Shown here: positions 11,901-19,730 of the stretch, piece after piece
How positions within the stretch are numbered: the first letter of the stretch is position 1
Layout of the letters: every line of letters starts with the position of its first letter
Assembly (NCBI GenBank): GCA_030068145.1
Contig: JAPJBO010000014.1
Span: 62,001-126,000, forward strand
Source: Diplonema papillatum
Lineage: Eukaryota; Euglenozoa; Diplonemea; Diplonemida; Diplonemidae
Direction of reading: 5' to 3'
DNA: 64,000 nucleotides
The notes under the pieces: model-generated
Told to the model about the DNA's origin: nothing
Databases searched by the model: none
The model's input: the letters and a program-made list of their open reading frames with translations, nothing else
Translations under genes and position numbers: made by a program

Positions 11901-14900
11901 GTGCGACGACGGGGACGTCCCCCGGCACCCGGGCCCACGAAGGGGGGGCCGACAGGCTCACTGGGCGGCCACAGGGATGGATGACTCCGCCGCCGCACAG
12001 GTCGTTTCCTCCGGGCGCGGAGGAGACGACCTGTGTTGCGACGGGGACATCCACCCCAATCCCGGGCCGCCAGGGGAGCCGCCCGCGGCCCCGCCCGTAG
12101 TAATTCCTGTCGTGCCACCGGTACCTCCGCCACCGGTTAGGGCCCAGCCGGCCGGGCCGCAAGGAGGAGCGGCGGTCTGCATCTGCAGGGATGCGGCGGG
12201 ACCCGGGGAGCGGAGGGGCAGGCATTGCAGCTGGTGCCCCCGCTCCCGGGCCTACCAAGGTCGAGTGGCCGCTGGGCTGGAGCCAGTGCGGAGGCCCCCG
12301 GCCCCCCCGGCCCCGGGGGGGCAGGCGGCCCCAGGGGGGGAGGCGGCCCCGGGGAGATGGTTTCAGGGGGCGGCGCTCCCGTTCACCTTTGCCCAGGTAG
12401 CCGCGGCCAATGTGCCCACCCTGAACAGGGTCCCCACAACGGCGAAACCGCAGGTCGCCGCCCTGTTTGAGACTGTGCTCCGGGGGGCATCTGACGACGC
12501 GGGGTGGCTGCGGGTATATGCCTTCGCCCCGCTCATCTTGGCGGCCACCACTCGGGGAGGACGCAGAGCGGTGACAGAGGCCCTCCGCCGCCGGGTCAGA
12601 CTCTGGAGGGACGGCCTGTTCGGGACGCTCTGGTCGGAGGCCTTGGCCATCACGGCTGGGAAGGCTCAAGGTCGCGCGCGCCGGCGTGCCTACCCGGTCG
12701 AGGACAACGACCACAGGGTCGAGCTCCAGACGGCGGTCAGGTCAGTGGATGACCTGGACGCCCCCACCGTGCGCCAGGTCATCAAGCGGGCGCGGGACCG
12801 GTGTTACTCGCGGGCGGTGTCGGCGCTTTCGGCAGCGCAGACGGCCCCGCCAGACGAGGCCACCATGGCGCAGCTCAGGGCCCTCCACCCGGCTGCCGAG
12901 GAGTGGCAAGGCGACCCGGCGATGCAGGGCCTGAACGTGGCACGGCCCTCGCCGAGTGCGGTTCGGAGACTGCTGAAGAAGATGCCGAAGGGCACGGCGG
13001 CCGGCCCCTCCGGGCTCTCTGCGCAGCACCTGCTGGACCTCTGGGACAGCTCCGGCTCCTTCAAGGAGGCTGTGGCAGACGCGGTATGGGCCCTCTCGTC
13101 CGGGAGGGTTTCGGCGGCGGCCAGGCCATACCTCTACGGGGCCAAGCTGGTCCCACTGGTGAAAAGAGGGGGCGGCATCCGACCCATCGCCTGCGGCGAG
13201 ATTCTGCGGAGGGTGGCCGGAAAGGTCCTCGCGTCCGACCGGGTGGTAAAGGAGCTCGGGCAAAGCGTGCTCCTGCGAAGCGGGCAGGTCGGTGTCGGGG
13301 TGAAGGCCGGAGCGGACGCGGGAATTCTCGCCGTCCGTAGGGTGGCGGCCATGTACCGCAGGGAAGGCGGGGCGGGCAAGGGCATCCTCCAGATCGACCT
13401 GGCGAACGCATTCAACTCCCTGCAGAGGGAGGCGATCATTCAAAGCGCCAGCAGGCATGCCCCCCAGGTCTTGGCGTACACCATGGCGGCATACGGGAAG
13501 CACTCCATACTGCAAGTTGGAGACCAAACGCTCACTTCCGAGCGTGGGGTGCAACAGGGGGACCCCTTGGGGCCTCTCCTCTTCAGCCTGGCGCTGCAGG
13601 ACGTCATCGCGCCGCCGCCGCCGCCGGCCGAGGCTGCGGCAGCGCCACAGGTCGGCCCGGCAGTCCAGCCGGCGCCGGAAGAGGCCCCGGGGGCGGGCGC
13701 TCAGGCTCCGCGGCCGGAGGAGCCCGCGGACCCCGCAGGAGCCGTGGAAGGCGGAGAGGGCCCTCCTGAGCAGGGGCCACCGCCACCGCACGAGCCGGGG
13801 CCAGCGCAACCGCCACCCGAGGACCCAGCCCACGGGGGCCCGGCGGAGCCCGGAGAGCCGGCCCTCGCGCTCCCGGGCCCGATTCCGCCGGCGCCGGTGG
13901 CCCAGATACCGCGAGGCGCCCCCGAGGATCCGGAGGGCGCCGGGCCAGTAGCACAGGAGCCGGCACCTCAGGAGCAGCCGGAGGCCGCGCCCAACCACTC
14001 AGCGCTGAGCCAGGCCAGCCTCGAGCTCCTGACGTTCTACCTCGACGACGGGGTAACGGGCGGGGAACTCGACTCGATCGCGCGATGGCTGTGCGAGTTC
14101 GAGCGGCGAGCCGCAGCAGTCGGTCTGAGCCTCAATAGGGGCAAGTGCAGACTGGCGATTGCCCCGGGCGCCGAGGTACCGGCGGGCCTAGACGGCATCG
14201 AGACGTGCTCCCTCGATGAGATCGAGCACCTGGGTGTGCCGTGCGGATCGCCGGAGAAGATCCGCGCGTTCGTTGAGCGGGTGGCACAGGGCGCCGAGAG
14301 GAAGCTGAGGGTGATCGCGTCCCTACCTGACGCGCACGTGGCGCTCACGCTGACGAAGTTCTGTGCCGGCTTCGTTGGAGTGGTGCACCTCATGCGCGCG
14401 ACAGGGCCCGTCTTCGACTACGCGGGCATCGACCGCGTCACCCAGTCCTGTCTCGCGACGATCACCGGGATCGAAACCGATGACGCGTCGTGGACACAGG
14501 CGTCACTCCCCGTCAGGATGGGCGGCCTCGGCCTCCACAGCTGTGCGGACGTGAGCGGGATTGCCCACATCGCCGCGGCGCTGGACGGGGGGCCGCATCT
14601 CCCCGCCCTCGTGGCCCCGGCCCTGCTGCCACACCTCACGTGGCAGCAGGACGACACCGTCCAAGCGTCCCTCGTCGACCCGCGCCTTGCAACCTATGAA
14701 TCCGTCCTGGAGAAGATCCAGGACGTCATGCAGGCACGAGCCGAGTACGAGGGGCGAGGACAGAAGGCATGGTCGTCCGCCTTGGCCACCGAGAAGAGGA
14801 AGAACCTTCTCGAGTCGCTGACGGAGGAGCTCGGCCACTCCGGCCAACTGCAGGGTCAGGCCCTGACCCGGGCTCAAGACCGGATCCGGGCGCGGATCCA

Positions 14901-15642
14901 AAGCGGCTCCGGCAAGCACGCTTCGGCGTGGTTGTACGGCAACCCTGAGGCGGATACCGCAATGTGGTTGTCTCCGGCCGAGCTGGCGGTGGCAGTCCGG
15001 CTTCGGTTGGGGCTTCCAATTGCGGCCGCGCCGGGGGAGTGCCGCCTTTGCGGACACGGTGCGACCGACGTCAACGGATCGCACGCCCAGACGTGTTTCG
15101 GCAGCGGCCGCCGAACGCGCCTTCACAACGCGCTGCGCGACATCGTCGCCGACTTCGCTCGACGAGGACTGCTCGGTCCTTCCATCGAGCGAGCCGTGTT
15201 CGCTAACGCGCGGCGCAAGCGCCCGGACATCAGCTACGTCCGGGATGGCACCACCGTCCTACTTGACGTCGCTGTCACGTACCCCCTACAACTCTCGCAG
15301 CCGCACTACGCAGCCCGGGCGGCGGCAGAGCCAGGGGGCGCAGCAGCCGCGTACGCTGTAGCCGTCAAGGAGCGTGTCTACAACGCAATCATCGCCAATG
15401 AGCCAGACCCGCGGGAATGGAAGGCGGTGCCGCTAGTTGTAGACACGTTCGGGGCCTGGTGCCCAGGAGCAATCACGGAGCTGCGGCACATTGCCCGCGC
15501 CAACGCCCTCCGTGAAGACCGGACCGTTTCGGCCGCCTGCCAGGACCTCTTCCACCGCTTGAGCTTTTCTATAGCCCGAGGGGTGGCAAGGATCGTCATT
15601 GCATCTGGTGGGGCGCGACCGGACGAAGCGGATCCACCCTGA
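8986..15642 (+). CDS. Giant RLE-class retrotransposon polyprotein (CCCH/C2H2 fingers - RT - restriction-like endonuclease)
   Basis: 2,218 codons with no internal stop. Domains in order: Ala-rich leader; two CCCH fingers (residues 146-190, C-x9-C-x4-C-x3-H and C-x7-C-x4-C-x3-H); a C2H2 finger (about 294-313); Ala/Glu/Asp tandem repeats (about 460-600); acidic and Ser/Pro-rich linker with a duplicated KRPASRSPVGTPA box; two copies of a G-R-G-G-D-D...PGP motif (DVPRHPGP 977-984, DIHPNPGP 1021-1028); a Cys/His cluster from residue 1065. The RT has motif A D1471 (IDLANAFN), motif B from 1521 (GVQQGDPLGP) and YLDD at 1685-1688. About 135 Pro/Glu-rich residues are inserted between motifs B and C. 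The C terminus has a zinc knuckle starting at C2019 (CRLCG...H...C) and a PD-(D/E)xK nuclease (RPD2081...D2094). This is the layout of R2/NeSL/CRE-type elements. G+C is about 70% by eye, far above the flanks. Met 8986 is the first ATG after the A tract. Confidence 0.9.
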   Translation: MAAPDPGGGGPPAPAGGAGGRDAALGAGTGSRELAAAFSAGAAALSTAGWPGFACPAAATRTPTDAAAFAASLRAAPRTFAEAVARGEDASAAAAVDAAVDAAVPTFAEALRQGRRAPAAAAVAAAAAADTRVNTAQPAGRKEEVCRNFNFRRAGCRRSQCRYEHRLLPICPAFKQGRCRNTRCPDRHQRAGEVRPFFSNNKPTAPFANRSYHPPPLRTKQTAQTTGPRPARSSKGVQATALHAVDELPEGPQLPAVLDAWARVRRAQAEAEALEEEHLQWFRSWAATPVVALCGLCGRLSASAGEAAQHASQHRRETASRGYDELVVAHVAEMDASLGEMQEILRGLAPQEEAERALVPSAPRAARVPHQGFAFLPPPVAPGPKEPAGRDAGMREASEAPQAGDLPVGRRLFDEEVDFPRSSAASSPATPRDVELVPAGRPRAQSLPASREGDQAQADPVAVQAEPAAAGCEAVQADLVAACGEVDLADPADARGEAVQADLVAACGEVGLADPAAAGCEAVQADLVAACGEVDLADPAVARCEASQADPVAASGEVDQADRAAAARAEPAAAGGEGVRADHVAAGGEAGPAALAGAAQASSARDRRHSRKFRHGVDLSALRGSSEANPFPDSESGTGSGPGEDGSDSGSESDDELAQEGAGAPRADGGDKGGPDPGDGGAGAGAAPPSQPSAEAPAAEGGSDQREPPGGGCREGAQQPGQAEAPAGGSEAHQGQGAKRPASRSPVGTPAAVRRRRPGGPEEGWETPPSGLTWGYVPSEPSFLSEGAEAMDGGFLRPGSPAPGPSQPAQGSEQASASEQRDVSGGSGTPAPGVGSPEPQQRPPVDAASQRLLERVCGATLGTPATGAKRPASRSPVGTPAPVRQKPDTGLGRGAGLVASVRAIAARVKDRLAQPGQGRGAAMESQPPGPPQSSWPLTPVLFPDSVRVAHAAGIASPDPEIHVSLGRGGDDPCDDGDVPRHPGPRRGGRQAHWAATGMDDSAAAQVVSSGRGGDDLCCDGDIHPNPGPPGEPPAAPPVVIPVVPPVPPPPVRAQPAGPQGGAAVCICRDAAGPGERRGRHCSWCPRSRAYQGRVAAGLEPVRRPPAPPAPGGQAAPGGEAAPGRWFQGAALPFTFAQVAAANVPTLNRVPTTAKPQVAALFETVLRGASDDAGWLRVYAFAPLILAATTRGGRRAVTEALRRRVRLWRDGLFGTLWSEALAITAGKAQGRARRRAYPVEDNDHRVELQTAVRSVDDLDAPTVRQVIKRARDRCYSRAVSALSAAQTAPPDEATMAQLRALHPAAEEWQGDPAMQGLNVARPSPSAVRRLLKKMPKGTAAGPSGLSAQHLLDLWDSSGSFKEAVADAVWALSSGRVSAAARPYLYGAKLVPLVKRGGGIRPIACGEILRRVAGKVLASDRVVKELGQSVLLRSGQVGVGVKAGADAGILAVRRVAAMYRREGGAGKGILQIDLANAFNSLQREAIIQSASRHAPQVLAYTMAAYGKHSILQVGDQTLTSERGVQQGDPLGPLLFSLALQDVIAPPPPPAEAAAAPQVGPAVQPAPEEAPGAGAQAPRPEEPADPAGAVEGGEGPPEQGPPPPHEPGPAQPPPEDPAHGGPAEPGEPALALPGPIPPAPVAQIPRGAPEDPEGAGPVAQEPAPQEQPEAAPNHSALSQASLELLTFYLDDGVTGGELDSIARWLCEFERRAAAVGLSLNRGKCRLAIAPGAEVPAGLDGIETCSLDEIEHLGVPCGSPEKIRAFVERVAQGAERKLRVIASLPDAHVALTLTKFCAGFVGVVHLMRATGPVFDYAGIDRVTQSCLATITGIETDDASWTQASLPVRMGGLGLHSCADVSGIAHIAAALDGGPHLPALVAPALLPHLTWQQDDTVQASLVDPRLATYESVLEKIQDVMQARAEYEGRGQKAWSSALATEKRKNLLESLTEELGHSGQLQGQALTRAQDRIRARIQSGSGKHASAWLYGNPEADTAMWLSPAELAVAVRLRLGLPIAAAPGECRLCGHGATDVNGSHAQTCFGSGRRTRLHNALRDIVADFARRGLLGPSIERAVFANARRKRPDISYVRDGTTVLLDVAVTYPLQLSQPHYAARAAAEPGGAAAAYAVAVKERVYNAIIANEPDPREWKAVPLVVDTFGAWCPGAITELRHIARANALREDRTVSAACQDLFHRLSFSIARGVARIVIASGGARPDEADPP
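10366..10800 (+). repeat. In-frame 72 bp minisatellite inside the RLE element ORF
   Basis: About five to six units of roughly 72 bp encode variants of EAVQADLVAACGEVDLADPA. The first three are nearly identical and later ones diverge (VAASGEVDQADRAAA...). The period is a multiple of three, so the frame is kept. Confidence 0.85.
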
Positions 15643-15844
15643 TGCAGGGGGTAGAGTCACTGCATCGCGGGTTTTTTTACCGGGTCGGACCTGTTAGCAG
15701 TCACGCGCAGGCCAGTCCCGTGTCGCTGTGAGACAGGCGTTCACAGTGTGCTGAAGAAGCATTTCTTTGGACTACCGCTCCGGAAGCAACCGGATACCGG
15801 CAGCCCCGCTGTACCAACATGGCAAGTACAGTGTCCCGCGCTCC

Positions 15845-15859
15845 AAAAAAAAAAAAAAA
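15845..15859 (+). repeat. A15 tract, probable 3' tail of the RLE element
   Basis: Fifteen A residues about 200 bp after the ORF stop, where G+C drops back to the level of the flanks. Confidence 0.6.
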
Positions 15860-16140
15860 CATTTGGGATCTGTGCATTGGAACCGGTCGTGAGAGCGACT
15901 GCCGGCGTAGTCACGAGCGTGTCCGGCTCGGGAAAAGTCGAAAACCTGTTCATCGCACCGGTACTTCACGGCGATGCAAATCGCGTAGACGTTGTTACCT
16001 CAGTGTGTATTGACTTTGAAGCCGGCTATGCCCGGTGCTGGGTTGATGCGCTGGGTAAGCAATATCGTGGTACTTTGATGTTGGTGTCCCTTCAACCATG
16101 TGAGCCAGTAACTACAGTGCTACGTCCTTTGACAGAGTGA
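15860..16140 (+). CDS. Possible coding remnant downstream of the RLE element
   Basis: An open frame (continuing from 15748 through the A tract) encodes about 90 residues of varied, non-repetitive sequence (VENLFIAPVLHGDANRVDVV...GTLMLVSLQPCEPVTTVL) ending at a stop at 16140. It could be the 3' part of a host gene interrupted by the element, or chance. No family recognised and no matching 5' half found in the window. Confidence 0.25.
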
Positions 16141-18131
16141 GCCAATGCCTCTCATTCATTTAAGGGTCGTGGTTTTTTTTGAACGCGCACCCGGGTTCTG
16201 CCGAAGGGCGACTGCCAGAAACAGCGCGACATAGTGTGTGTGGTGGCTTTTGTTGATCTACAAAATGCATGCCCATTCCCAGCAGACCAGTCAGCAGTTC
16301 CTGCCGAATCTCTTTGAAGGTCTTCACGTCTCGTGTCGTCAAGGGGACGGTTTCACGGAGGTGTCCTTCTGTGTCGCCTGAGACAGCCTTTCCACCAGCT
16401 CGTCCTTACTGCGAGATATATGGCTCTCAGCTGCCTCTGCAGGCCAGTCACCTTCTTTCTCTTCATGGTGCGGGCTCTTCTACGGTCTCGTCGTCTGAAG
16501 TCGACCTCGCCACTGCTTGAACCTTCGACCCACAGGGCTGCGAGCTGCGCTTGCAACTAAGCTTTGCAGCCTCAACCGACGGAACTTTCGGCGCCAAATC
16601 TCCTCGAGGCGATCCTCAATGCCCACTTGTCCTTCGCGCAATTCTTCGCAAAGGTCTGCAGTAGATGATGCTGCTTGAACAACCGAGCACCTGTTTGCAG
16701 TGCTGGTACTTCCGAAGGGTCGGGTGTTCGTTGTGCTTCGGCTGATGTGCACTCAGCCCAAAGGGCCTCTTCTGCGGCGCCTTGCTTGGAAACGACTTTT
16801 TCCACAGCTTCTGCACACACTTTTTGCGGCGTATCCCGACGCCATTGCCCCGAAGCCCGTGATGTCTCGTCAAACCACAGGCCCAATTGGACAGGCGCCG
16901 CCGTTTTTTGCAGGCACAATAATCGTCTGAGCTTCAAACTTCCGGCGCCAGACGGCTGTGATCGCCTTGTCGACAGCCTGCTAGTTAATAGCTGAGAAGA
17001 GAACAGGCTGAGCAAAAAGAACGAGCGGTGACAATCTTATATTGTTCTGTCCCGAGAAGGCTGGCCGCAGGGAGGTTGTTTCTTCATTTTCGCACACACT
17101 GGTGTTGCTTGCTTTCCTCTTTTTGGAGGTCGAAGACGGTCTGCAAGCATGGTGCACCAAGGAAGAAGCGGAACGCTGACCAATAACAACGCAAACGAAC
17201 GGCGTTCTGGCACGTGTGTGTGTTTGGCTCAAGGCCTGCCGGCAGAGGAAAGATACGGTCCTACGTCCTGATTGTGCATTTGTGATGCGCATTTTGGCGA
17301 GCTTTGCTCGAGGATGCATAAGTCTGCGTACGTTGTCAGTGAGAGCTTCGCTGTTTCACAAGGAGGTCCCACAGATGTGTGTGATTCCACACTGAACCTG
17401 CGGCTGTTCAGAGACAAATTGATTGTGCCCGCGTGTGTGCGTATGTGTGTGTGGTCATGGCTTCGAGTGGCTAACGGCTGAATCGAAGTATAGCCCACTT
17501 GTCACTCTCACCAGTCGGCTTAGAGTTTCCGACACGCTGTTTTTGGGTCCTAAGAACGTGCTTGGAATGGATATACATGTGCTCGACACCGCACTGGTCC
17601 CGTCTGCGCCGTGTTTCGGTCCTAAGCCACGGACACATAAGGCGGACCATCATCAGTGCGGAACCTGAGTGTCTGCAGACAGGACAGCGGTGTGAGTTTG
17701 GTTTGTCAGGCGCCTGTTCATAGCTCGTCACAGCCAGGACCACCCGTGCTACCAGAGCACAGGCGAATCCGCCACGGGGGGGACGGATAGAGCGCGAAGG
17801 GTTGTCAGCTTCTCCATCCGGCACTCGGATCAAGACTTCTGTTTTCGTCTTGTGTTAGCTGCACGGGGTTTTCGGCCCTGTCGCAACAGCGGAATGTTTT
17901 TACACAGGCGACGCATCTCACCCGAGGATGTGGCAAGCTCTCCGTGCAATGAGCTTGACTTGACCAGCTGTTCCAAAACTCCTGGTGCAAGCACCCGTCA
18001 TGGTATCACAGTTTTGAGTTCTGTTCCGGACTCGCGCACGAGGAAGTGGCGCGAATCACTTGTCACCAAGCAGTGCGCAATGCTTGACGACTGCCACCCG
18101 TGTGTGTGTGAGTGCGCGTGGGTGTAAGTGG
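16141..18131. other. Gene-poor region with weak coding traces
   Basis: Minus-strand traces near 16390 (SRSKDELVERLSQATQ) and 16572-16850 (AVEKVVSKQGAAEEALW) look coding-like but are short, frame-broken and unassigned. The segment 17490-18120 belongs to a dispersed repeat also seen at 26.1 kb. Confidence 0.4.
17490..18120. repeat. Diverged dispersed repeat, copy 1
   Basis: Shares several blocks in the same order with 26085-26395: a cac-cagtcgg-tt-gagtttc block, then ctgcacgg-ttttcggccc, then tctcacccgag-a-g-ggcaagctct, then cgtg-gtgtgtgtgag. Spacing differs because copy 1 is longer. A short match (gcctgagtgtct...ggtttgtcaggcg) also occurs near 44018-44050. Confidence 0.6.
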
Positions 18132-19219
18132 TCAGTGCTCGGATGAGACGGAAGTTTTGCTAGACGCGGAGCCCGCGCTAGCAAAGTAGCCCAACGCGAG
18201 GCAGACGAGTCCGGTCGCTGCATTAATCGCGATGCTTTCTGGGGCGAGGAGGTTTGCGGAAGCAGGTTTTTCCGGCGTTGGCGGGCTTTGGAAGAGGTTG
18301 GGACTGCCGGCTTTGCTCGAGGAGTCGCCGTCGATTGCAGGTGAGCGCATGCTGCTGCCGAAACCTTGTCTTTGAGAACGGCGCGGCGGGGCCGCTGGAG
18401 TTCGGCCTGAGCGCGACGCTTCCAACTCGATTACAGGCGTGTCGCCAGCCCCCTTCAGCTGCAGCGAAGCTCTAGCGTTTTCCAAATCGGTCCTCAACCT
18501 TGATATGATAGCCTGCTGTTTCTCAGCTTCAGTGCAGTGCAACTCGCGCTGCTCTTCGATATCTGTTGTCAGCTGTGCGACCTTGTCTTGAAGGTCCTGC
18601 AGGTCAGCTTCCACTGCTTCGTGCTCTGATTGCACCTGCGCTGACTTTGCCAGGTTTGTTTCAGCGACGATCAGCTTCTTTTCCAAGTCCTGCGCCCTTG
18701 TCTTCGGTGACAGCAGCTCGTCCGTGGCATCGTCCTCCAAACGCTTCATCACCTCGTTCAGTTGCGCCTCTGCCGCTTCTGTCTTTCGCTTCATGTCGCG
18801 CATCGACAGCTGCAACTTCCGCTTCCCAATTAAAAGCTCTTTTCGCGCCGCTGCCGACACTTCGAGCATCGAATTCAGTTCCTTCACCTCATCCCTCAGT
18901 TTTCCCTGTAAATCACGTGCAGTGCTCTGCCACTGCTGGAGGGTCGCTCCAGTGCTTCGTAATTGCTCCTGTTTCATGATGTTTGCCATAAAATAGGAAC
19001 GCTCGACAATCAATACTTGGTGAGGAAGGTACCCTGCCAAATTGAGATTCGGTGCATGGTATGAAGAGTGCATACCCTGAGAGCCTGATCCGTCAGTATG
19101 TGCTTCGTGCACACGTTCATCAGGTCGCTGAACGTCCGAGCATCGCTCTCCAGTTCCTGCAGCAGACTACATACTTCGTCGCTTGGTTTTGGTGGAGCCT
19201 CGGCGTCCGGCTCTCCCAT
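18132..19219 (-). CDS. Tail-anchored coiled-coil protein (two exons)
   Basis: Exon 1 is 19219-19076 (48 codons from MGEPDAEAPPKPSDE), with a GTATGC donor at 19075. The acceptor ACAG places exon 2 at 18968-18132, phase 0; the intron is 107 nt. The protein is 326 aa. Residues about 50-215 form long coiled coils (LQQWQSTARDLQGKLRDEV, KTRAQDLEKKLIVAETN, DLQDLQDKVAQLTTDIEEQ). A Ser/Pro-rich spacer follows, then one C-terminal hydrophobic segment (AINAATGLVCLALGYFASAG) with a short polar tail. That is the architecture of a tail-anchored membrane protein facing the cytosol, such as golgins, tethers or SNARE-associated proteins. No family assigned. An alternative acceptor upstream (cgag at about 19003) keeps frame and would add 11 residues. 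Confidence 0.7.
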
Positions 19220-19364
19220 CAGCGCCTTCCTGATATGCTGACCCCCTCTATCCTGTATCGGTTTTCAGTGTTTTCAGAGTCGCGTTTCTGACGCATTTGC
19301 CATTCACCCATTCGCCCTGTTTTGTGCGCTTTCTTCCCGCGAAAACCATGGGTCCATCCAAACC

Positions 19365-19730
19365 ATGGCTTACGGGCAGTACTGCGCACCTACACCCATT
19401 CCCCCACAATGGTCAGAATGGCCACAACACTACGTACTAGGAGATCTCTGGGCGACAGACTTTGGATTCCCATTGGGACCCCGCAGGGCTATGGCAGGAT
19501 GGAAACGTTGGAAACGTTTTCGTTTCCGCGCCAGTCGCGTACTGTGCAGGTCCGCCACAAAAAAGGAGATGTACCAAGCAATGCAGTGGCAATCCGGACA
19601 AGGAGGCTCGGAGGAGCAGAATAAGAGCTGCGACCGCGTGGAGAAGGCGCGCCTTGCCCACACACGGAGCACCGTTCTGCGAGTCGGCCAACGCGTGCTG
19701 AAGACGATCGAGAAAGCACTATCTTCGTGA
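19365..19730 (+). CDS. Hypothetical small basic protein
   Basis: 121 codons starting 145 bp from the divergent coiled-coil gene, so a shared promoter region is possible. The N terminus is Trp/Pro-rich (MAYGQYCAPTPIPPQWSEW) and the rest is basic and helical. No domain recognised. It overlaps another open frame, so coding status is uncertain. Confidence 0.35.
   Translation: MAYGQYCAPTPIPPQWSEWPQHYVLGDLWATDFGFPLGPRRAMAGWKRWKRFRFRASRVLCRSATKKEMYQAMQWQSGQGGSEEQNKSCDRVEKARLAHTRSTVLRVGQRVLKTIEKALSS

Larger units (their letters stand above)
8950..15859 (+). mobile_element. RLE-class non-LTR retrotransposon, apparently full length
   Basis: The single intact ORF is followed by a roughly 200 bp 3' region and an A15 run (15845-15859), a plausible 3' tail. 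The 5' boundary is unclear; the A19 tract at 8950 may be its leader or the edge of the older insertion. No target-site duplication is obvious by eye. Confidence 0.7.

Noticed and set aside
12742-13998. Long antisense ORFs (up to 418 codons) across the RLE element
   Set aside because: They are shadows produced by high G+C third positions in the sense ORF; no domain or plausible residue pattern.
8986-15642. Horizontal transfer of the RLE element as a firm claim
   Set aside because: High G+C alone cannot show transfer; kept only as a possibility within the finding.
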